5,789 nucleotides of DNA from Gammaproteobacteria bacterium (lineage in GTDB: Bacteria; Pseudomonadota; Gammaproteobacteria; Chromatiales; Chromatiaceae). The notes beneath the pieces were generated by a model. It ran no database searches and was not told the origin of the DNA. It worked only from the letters and a program-made list of their open reading frames with translations. Positions 1-4,316 of this stretch are shown piece by piece. The stretch is taken from contig SBFV01000243.1 of NCBI GenBank assembly GCA_006227775.1, positions 1 through 5,789 on the forward strand, in the 5' to 3' direction. Each line of letters starts with the position of its first letter. Position 1 is the stretch's first letter. The position numbers and the translations under genes were made by a program.

Positions 1-780
1 CTTGCTCTCCCTCCCTTCAGCCACGGCCTGCTCAAGCAGATCCAGACCGGGGGCAACATCGGGTTGGCGGCGGCACAGAATCTCGGGGTGGCCTGGGCTG
101 CCGCCCATGACTACCCCTATGTCTGGTTTATCGATCAGGACAGTTGGCCGGCCGCGGGCCTGGTCCAGACGTTGCGGCTGGCCTTTGCGGAATTGGAGTC
201 CGCCGGCGCCACCCCTGCCGCCGTGGGACCCAGTTTGATTGATCATCGCGATGGCCTCGTCACCCCCTTCGTCCGTTTTACGCCCTGGGGGGTTGCCCGC
301 TATCACCCCACCGCCCATTCCACCGCCATCGCGTGCGATTTCCTCATCGCCTCGGGCATGCTGACCTCGGTGGCCAGATTCCAGGCCATCGGCCCCTGGG
401 AAGAGGCCCTGTTCATTGACAACGTGGATCTGGAGTGGAGTTTTCGCGCCCGCGCCCGTGGCTTCACCTGTTTCGGTATCGGCACCGCCCGCCTCTCCCA
501 TACCTTGGGTGACGCCGTGGCGCGTTTCACCCTGCTGGGCCGGACCCATACCCTCTATTTCCATGCTCCCGTACGCCAGTACTACATGATGCGCAACCGG
601 ATCGCCCTCTACCGTCGCCGCTATATCCCCCTGGCCTGGAAGCTGCAAGATATGCCGCGCGCCGTGGTGAAAACGCTGCTCTTCGCCCTCGTGGTAGGGC
701 CACGGCGGGAAAACGCCCGCTACCTGCTCCAAGGGGTCATTGACGGCTACTTGGCCCGGCTTGGACCTCATCCCAAATAA
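1..780 (+). CDS. GT2-family glycosyltransferase, rhamnosyltransferase type (5' end outside window)
   Basis: The reading frame is open from base 1 to the TAA at 778-780 and shows 259 residues. By family, the enzyme moves a sugar, often rhamnose from dTDP-rhamnose, onto a growing O-antigen or capsule glycan at the inner face of the cytoplasmic membrane. Visible GT-A features, numbered from the first visible residue, are NIGLAAAQN (19-27), the metal/nucleotide-sugar motif DQDS (45-48), ASGML (117-121), the acceptor-side FIDNVDLEW (138-146, likely catalytic acidic residues), HTLGD (167-171) and YYMMRNRI (194-201). A hydrophobic, basic-flanked stretch near 222-233 could touch the membrane. Family members are about 300 residues, so perhaps 40-60 residues are missing upstream. 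The in-frame TTG at 64 lies inside NIGLAAAQN and is not a real start. The donor sugar is inferred from family resemblance only. Confidence 0.9.
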   Translation, partial: LALPPFSHGLLKQIQTGGNIGLAAAQNLGVAWAAAHDYPYVWFIDQDSWPAAGLVQTLRLAFAELESAGATPAAVGPSLIDHRDGLVTPFVRFTPWGVARYHPTAHSTAIACDFLIASGMLTSVARFQAIGPWEEALFIDNVDLEWSFRARARGFTCFGIGTARLSHTLGDAVARFTLLGRTHTLYFHAPVRQYYMMRNRIALYRRRYIPLAWKLQDMPRAVVKTLLFALVVGPRRENARYLLQGVIDGYLARLGPHPK

Positions 781-832
781 CCCGGGCTGGAGGCGACAAC
801 CCCCGTGAGGATCTTCTTGCCCGATCAGCGGA

Positions 833-881
833 GGGGGAGCCCCCGTGGTTGGCCTGCAACCTCTCTTCACCCCCTCGGGGG
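833..881. repeat. Cluster of three compact inverted repeats in the spacer
   Basis: Three small perfect inverted repeats lie in 49 bases: GGGGG-AG-CCCCC (833-844), GGTTG-GCCTG-CAACC (847-861) and CCCCC-TC-GGGGG (870-881). The outer two have two-base centres, so as RNA they would fold as 4-bp stems with 4-base loops. The first and third can also pair with each other in alternative ways. No run of T follows, so this is not a classical intrinsic terminator for the glycosyltransferase gene. A structured 3' end or an attenuating leader is possible but unproven. Confidence 0.45.
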
Positions 882-914
882 ACAATTGGCATGCGGACAG
901 CCAGGTGCTTGGTC

Positions 915-920
915 TATAGT
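915..920 (+). promoter_or_regulatory. Candidate -10 box upstream of the hydrolase gene
   Basis: TATAGT matches the sigma-70 -10 consensus at five of six positions and lies in a locally AT-richer stretch. It would give a start site near 927 and a leader of about 33 bases before the ATG at 960. The only -35-like hexamer, TTGGCA at 886-891, is 23 bases away, which is too far for normal spacing. The promoter call is therefore weak. An activator-dependent promoter is possible, and so is read-through from the upstream gene. Confidence 0.3.
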
Positions 921-943
921 TTACTCAGGCTAGTGTTGGCGAC

Positions 944-954
944 AGGAACGGGGG
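944..954 (+). promoter_or_regulatory. Ribosome-binding region deciding the hydrolase start
   Basis: AGGA (944-947) lies 12 bases before the ATG at 960, and GGGGG (950-954) lies 5 bases before it. GGGGG can pair with the CCUCC of 16S rRNA if one G-U pair is allowed. Together with the clean signal peptide that follows, this favours the ATG at 960 (or the adjacent ATG at 963) over the in-frame TTG at 849 or ATG at 891. A short CGGG/CCCG inverted repeat (949-959) overlaps the site and abuts the start codon. Confidence 0.5.
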
Positions 955-959
955 TCCCG

Positions 960-3161
960 ATGATGAAACGCAAGGCACTCACTTGGGCATGGGTTTACGC
1001 CCTCTCTATCGCTTTGCTAATGGCGCAAAGGGTTGCGGCCACGCCACTGGACGACTATGTAGCCAAGGCTGATCCCAACTATGCCTTCAGTCTGGAGGGG
1101 ACCCGCGTCGGCCCCGGCTATACGGTCTACGCCTTCGACCTGACCTCCCAGCAATGGCGGTCGGCCGCCGAAGTTGACCGCACCCTATGGCAACACGAAC
1201 TCTTGCTCGCCGTCCCCTGGAGCCTGCATGGTGGCAGTGAGCACACCGCTATCCTGGTGGTCAACGGTGGCGGTAACGGTGCTGGGTCATCCGCCAACAG
1301 TGACGATGCCCTTGGACTGATTGCCGGCGCGGTCGGGGCGGTTGTCGCCATGGTCAGTCAGGTCCCCAACCAGCCCCTGTTGTTTGCCGATCAAGCGGCG
1401 GCACGATCGGAGGACGAGATCCTGGCCTATGGCATGGACAAATACCTGCTGACCGGCGACCCCGAATGGCTGGCCCAGCTACCCATGACCAAGGCCGTGG
1501 TACGGGCCATGGACAGTATCCAGGATTTTACCGCCAATCCCGGCGGTGTCTGGCCTAAGCCGCCGCGCATCGATGACTTTATCGTCGCCGGGGGCTCAAA
1601 GCGGGGCTGGGCCACCTGGCTTACCGCTGCCGTCGAATCTGGCGCGGGGGGGGCCGCCCGGGTAAAGGCCATCCTGCCGGCCTCCATCGACTTGCTGAAC
1701 ATAGGCGAACAATTCGAGCGCCATTGGGATGCCTACGGCTTCTACAGCGCCGCCATCCAGGACTATGTCGCCTTCGATCTACCCTGCCGCTCCCAGACAC
1801 CTGAGGGTCGGACCCTGGCCGGGATCATCGATCCCTACGCCTATCGGGACCGTCTGACCATGCGCAAGCTGGTGGTGAACTCGGCGGGGGATCAGTTTTT
1901 CCTGCCTGACTCCTCCCAGTTCTACTTCCAGGACCTTCCCGGCCCGAAGCTGCTGCGCTATACCCTCAACACCGACCATGCCCAGGGGCAGGATCTGGAA
2001 GCCATTATTCGACCCACCCTGTCCTGGCTCATCGATATCCTGGAGGACGACGAGGACCCGCGCTTTTCCTGGTCCCTCCAGCCCGACGGGTCGATCCGGG
2101 TGGAGACCCAGACGCCACCGGAGGCGGTGCGACTCTGGCAGGCCACCAATCCGAAGGCCAGGGATTTCCGGTTGGAAACCATCGGCGCGGCCTGGTACAG
2201 CACCCCGCTCGCGGACAGCGGTGGTGGGGTTTACATCGGCCAGGTATCGCCCCCGCCTCAGGGCTGGACGGCCTTCACGGTGGAACTGACCTACCCCGGC
2301 TCGCCCCTCATCCCCGCGTTGCTGGAAACCGAGCGGATTTACACCACCGATGTCCAGATCACCCCGCCTGAGTTGCCCTTTGCCGGAACGGGCTGTCCCG
2401 ACTTTCAGCCACCCCTATTGCAGGCGGCCGTTTTACCCTATGCCCGGGCCATCGCCGTCGGCCAACCGGCCACGGCCTTCGCGAGCATCATCAACCACGG
2501 TAATGTCAGTGGGCTGGACTGTGGTCTGGCCTTGCCCGCGGGGATAGCCGCTAGCTTCACCTACCAGACCACCGATGCGGGCAATCTGCTCACCGGCACG
2601 CCGGATACCCCAGTCAAAATCCCTGCCGGCGCCACCCAGGGCTTCGTCTTCGGCATCACCCCCAAGGTACCCATGGCGGATAGGGAGATCGCGCCGCTCT
2701 TCGCTTGCGTGAACAGCGAACCCGCGCCGGTCCATCCCGGCGTAAATACCCTGATCCTTACGGCGGTTGCTGACCCGCCGCCCGATTTGCTCGCCATTGG
2801 CGTCACCCCGAGCCAGGACGGGGACGTGCGCTTGCCTTCCCCTACCGGTACCGGCTTCTTCTCGACGGCGGCGATCAATATTGGCAGCGCGGGCAATATC
2901 GCCGTGAGCGCGGACGACGGCGGGCGGGGCCTGGCCCTGAATCTGGTCGTCTGTGAAACCAACGCCAACGGCGCTTGGCTGGCATGTGGCAGTAACCTTA
3001 ACCGCACCGTAGGCGCTGGGCAGGTCGTTTACTACAGCGTCTTTGTCACCGGCACCGGGCAACCCATTGCCTTTGATCCCGCCAACCATCGGCTCTTTTT
3101 GCGCTTCAGATCCAATGGCAACACCGTAGGGGCGACCAACGTGGCCGTGGCTACCCTTTAG
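960..3161 (+). CDS. Secreted PhoPQ-activated pathogenicity-related (PqaA-type) alpha/beta hydrolase with extra C-terminal module
   Basis: The protein has 733 residues from the ATG at 960, chosen because it begins a clear Sec signal peptide: MMKRK, a hydrophobic core at about 6-22, and likely cleavage after VAA (27/28). Residues of about 28-475 match the PhoPQ_related family. Its marks are LVVNGGGNG (99-107), a QVPNQPL segment, a PMTKAVVRAMD segment, the nucleophile elbow GGSKRGW with Ser213, SAGDQFFLPD with Asp311 (likely the acid; Asp317 is nearby), and NTDH with His340. The family-typical tail running to TTDVQITPPELP is also present. All three catalytic residues are present, so it should be an active periplasmic or secreted hydrolase. 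The substrate is unknown for most of the family, which was named after a Salmonella PhoP/PhoQ-regulated gene. Residues of about 476-733 form an extra beta-rich module. The gene ends in a 4-base overlap with queC. No PhoPQ system is visible nearby, so regulation by one should not be assumed. Confidence 0.88.
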   Translation: MMKRKALTWAWVYALSIALLMAQRVAATPLDDYVAKADPNYAFSLEGTRVGPGYTVYAFDLTSQQWRSAAEVDRTLWQHELLLAVPWSLHGGSEHTAILVVNGGGNGAGSSANSDDALGLIAGAVGAVVAMVSQVPNQPLLFADQAAARSEDEILAYGMDKYLLTGDPEWLAQLPMTKAVVRAMDSIQDFTANPGGVWPKPPRIDDFIVAGGSKRGWATWLTAAVESGAGGAARVKAILPASIDLLNIGEQFERHWDAYGFYSAAIQDYVAFDLPCRSQTPEGRTLAGIIDPYAYRDRLTMRKLVVNSAGDQFFLPDSSQFYFQDLPGPKLLRYTLNTDHAQGQDLEAIIRPTLSWLIDILEDDEDPRFSWSLQPDGSIRVETQTPPEAVRLWQATNPKARDFRLETIGAAWYSTPLADSGGGVYIGQVSPPPQGWTAFTVELTYPGSPLIPALLETERIYTTDVQITPPELPFAGTGCPDFQPPLLQAAVLPYARAIAVGQPATAFASIINHGNVSGLDCGLALPAGIAASFTYQTTDAGNLLTGTPDTPVKIPAGATQGFVFGITPKVPMADREIAPLFACVNSEPAPVHPGVNTLILTAVADPPPDLLAIGVTPSQDGDVRLPSPTGTGFFSTAAINIGSAGNIAVSADDGGRGLALNLVVCETNANGAWLACGSNLNRTVGAGQVVYYSVFVTGTGQPIAFDPANHRLFLRFRSNGNTVGATNVAVATL
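2385..3158 (+). other. C-terminal beta-rich module of the hydrolase, probably two tandem sandwich domains
   Basis: After the end of the PqaA-type domain, residues of about 476-733 are rich in Gly, Ala, Thr, Val and Pro with alternating hydrophobic residues, as in Ig-like or fibronectin-like folds. Two units can be drawn. Unit one is about 485-610, with INHGN, an IPAGA turn, and Cys521 and Cys583. Unit two is about 611-733, with INIGS, a VGAGQ turn, Cys665 and Cys676, and the segment FDPANHRLFLRF. Both show the order 'IN-x-G, strand, AG turn, strand'. From memory, a similar tail occurs on other exported proteins of gammaproteobacteria, but I could not search. A role in substrate binding, surface attachment or stability is inferred. 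Confidence 0.5.
3158..3161. other. Overlapping convergent stop codons (TTAG), hydrolase/queC
   Basis: TAG at 3159-3161 ends the plus-strand hydrolase gene and TTA at 3158-3160 is the TAA stop of queC on the minus strand. The two genes overlap tail to tail by four bases. No hairpin plus T-run lies between them, so any terminator for either gene would have to sit inside the coding sequence of the other. Confidence 0.9.
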
Positions 3162-3862
3162 GAGCCCTCCGCCCCGCCATAACGCATCAGCAGGGGGTCG
3201 GGAACTCCCGCCTCGCTAAAGCCTTTGGCACGCAACTGGCAGGAATCGCATTGACCGCATGGCCGGCCATCCGGGCTGGGATCGTAGCAACTGCTGGTGA
3301 GGCCATAGTCCACCCCCAGGGCGACGCCGCGTTGGATGATCTGGGCCTTGGTGAGTTCAATCAGGGGGGCATGGATCTTCAGCCGCTGGCGGCCCTCGAC
3401 CCCGGCCGCGGTGGCGAGATTGGCCAGGTGCGCGAAGGCGGCGATGTACTCCGGCCGGCAGTCGGGATAGCCGGAATAGTCCAGGGCATTGACGCCGATG
3501 AAGATATCGCTTGCGCCCAAGACTTCAGCCCAAGCGAGGGCGAAGGAGAGGAAGACGGTATTGCGCGCCGGGACGTAGGTGATGGGGATCGCCTCCGCCA
3601 GTTGCTCCGCGGGTCGTCCCTTGGGCACCGGGATGTCCGCCGTGAGGGCGGACCCGCCGAAGCGGCGCAGATCGATATCCACGATGACGTGTTCGGCGAC
3701 GCCCAGGGCCACGGCCACCCGCTGGGCGGCAGCCAGTTCCACGGCATGGCGCTGACCATAGCGAAAAGACAGGGCGTAGGGCCTGAAGCCCTCGGCCTTG
3801 GCGATGGCCAGGGTGGTGGTAGAATCCAGCCCACCGCTCAATAAGACAACGGCTTTAGTCAT
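3158..3862 (-). CDS. queC: 7-cyano-7-deazaguanine (preQ0) synthase QueC
   Basis: This cytosolic enzyme uses ATP and ammonia to convert 7-carboxy-7-deazaguanine to preQ0, a precursor of queuosine in tRNA. The product is 234 residues, close to the E. coli length of about 231. Diagnostic features are the PP-loop SGGLDSTT (9-16), SFRYGQRH (32-39), VPARNTVFLS (97-106), NALDYSGYPDCRPEYI (125-140) and four zinc-ligand cysteines, Cys192, Cys202, Cys205 and Cys208. The start is the ATG at 3862, giving MTKAVVLLSGG as in the family, preceded by GGGA six bases upstream. A GTG ten codons further upstream would add an atypical extension. The gene stands alone: a lipoprotein gene diverges upstream and the hydrolase gene converges downstream. 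No queD, queE or queF is visible. All key residues are intact. Confidence 0.97.
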   Translation of the reverse strand: MTKAVVLLSGGLDSTTTLAIAKAEGFRPYALSFRYGQRHAVELAAAQRVAVALGVAEHVIVDIDLRRFGGSALTADIPVPKGRPAEQLAEAIPITYVPARNTVFLSFALAWAEVLGASDIFIGVNALDYSGYPDCRPEYIAAFAHLANLATAAGVEGRQRLKIHAPLIELTKAQIIQRGVALGVDYGLTSSCYDPSPDGRPCGQCDSCQLRAKGFSEAGVPDPLLMRYGGAEGS

Positions 3863-3867
3863 ACTTA

Positions 3868-3872
3868 TTCCC
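3868..3872 (-). promoter_or_regulatory. Ribosome-binding site of queC
   Basis: On the minus strand, GGGAA ends five bases before the ATG at 3862. It is a weak but well-placed Shine-Dalgarno sequence and supports this start over the GTG ten codons upstream, which would place the site inside the coding region. Confidence 0.5.
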
Positions 3873-3938
3873 AACAAAAAAGGCGCCTTCACATCCCTTC
3901 GCGGGCGGTTGGCCAGATCGGCTTACCAATCGACTGGG

Positions 3939-3944
3939 ATTATA
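3939..3944 (-). promoter_or_regulatory. Candidate -10 box of queC in the divergent spacer
   Basis: The minus strand reads TATAAT, a perfect sigma-70 -10 hexamer. It would start transcription near 3932 and give a leader of about 70 bases for queC. No good -35 hexamer is found 15-18 bases upstream, where the sequence runs into the start of the divergent lipoprotein gene. The plus strand shows the overlapping weaker TATAGA (3941-3946), which could serve the lipoprotein gene, so the two start regions may share this site. The leader does not resemble a preQ1 riboswitch. Confidence 0.4.
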
Positions 3945-3968
3945 GACCTGGCCCTCCCCCATAACGCC

Positions 3969-4316
3969 ATGAAGACCACAGCCCCCCTCCCCCTCGCTAT
4001 CCTGCTGTCCGCCCTTGGCCTCTCTCTGGCGGGATGCGCCACCCCCGTCCAGACACCGGGCGGAGAGGTGGTTTGCTACTCTTCCCAATGCGTCCAGGAA
4101 ATGCGGGCCTGGACCCGCCAGGAGTACCAACAGCGCCAATATGAACAGGACGCGGCGCGCCGGGCGGCCGCCCGGACGCCGCCACCGCCTGTCAAGCGCC
4201 CAGCGCCAGCCCCACCACCTCCTCAGCGCCAGCGTCCCGCGGGACAGATCCCTTGCCCCGCGGACATGATTCCCTCCGGTCCCCCCGAATATGGCTGCGT
4301 CTATCCCCGGCCTTAG
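3969..4316 (+). CDS. Small proline-rich outer-membrane-type lipoprotein, function unknown
   Basis: The product is 115 residues with a clear lipoprotein signal: MKTT, a hydrophobic core, then the lipobox LAGC with lipidated Cys23. Residue +2 is Ala, so sorting to the outer membrane is expected. After Cys23 come a short segment with Cys36 and Cys41, a charged and Gln/Arg-rich stretch likely to be helical (about 42-69), a Pro-rich linker (about 70-91, with PPPP and APAPPPP runs) and a short tail holding Cys96 and Cys110. The two Cys pairs could form disulfides in the periplasm, and the linker could span part of the cell wall. The start at 3969 is set by the signal peptide. No Shine-Dalgarno is visible, and the bases just upstream are C-rich. 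I recognise no named family. It diverges from queC and overlaps the next gene tail to tail. Confidence 0.75.
   Translation: MKTTAPLPLAILLSALGLSLAGCATPVQTPGGEVVCYSSQCVQEMRAWTRQEYQQRQYEQDAARRAAARTPPPPVKRPAPAPPPPQRQRPAGQIPCPADMIPSGPPEYGCVYPRP
4313..4316. other. Overlapping convergent stop codons (TTAG), lipoprotein/membrane protein
   Basis: TAG at 4314-4316 ends the lipoprotein gene and TTA at 4313-4315 is the TAA stop of the minus-strand membrane protein gene. This is the same four-base overlap as at 3158-3161, again with no space for an intrinsic terminator between the genes. Confidence 0.9.

Noticed and set aside
849..959. Extended N-terminus of the hydrolase from TTG 849 or ATG 891
   Set aside because: It would bury the canonical signal peptide (MMKRK plus hydrophobic core) inside the protein. 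The ATG at 960 has a plausible ribosome-binding site.
2433..3089. Long minus-strand open frame (218 codons) opposite the hydrolase C-terminal module
   Set aside because: It has no recognisable domain or ribosome-binding site. The plus-strand frame has a signal peptide and family motifs, and long antisense frames are expected in GC-rich coding DNA.
3251..3844. Long plus-strand open frame (197 codons) opposite queC
   Set aside because: It is a mirror of the queC coding sequence, with Gly/Asp-rich low-complexity translation. QueC is unambiguous on the other strand.
3876..3889. Palindrome AAGGCGCCTT next to a T-run in the queC leader, as an intrinsic terminator
   Set aside because: A ten-base perfect palindrome without a spacer folds to only a three-base-pair stem with a four-base loop. 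This is too weak, and it lies just before the queC ribosome-binding site.
3863..3932. preQ1 riboswitch in the queC leader
   Set aside because: The conserved hairpin plus A-rich tail of the preQ1-I aptamer is not seen, and no other known class was recognisable in the 70 bases.
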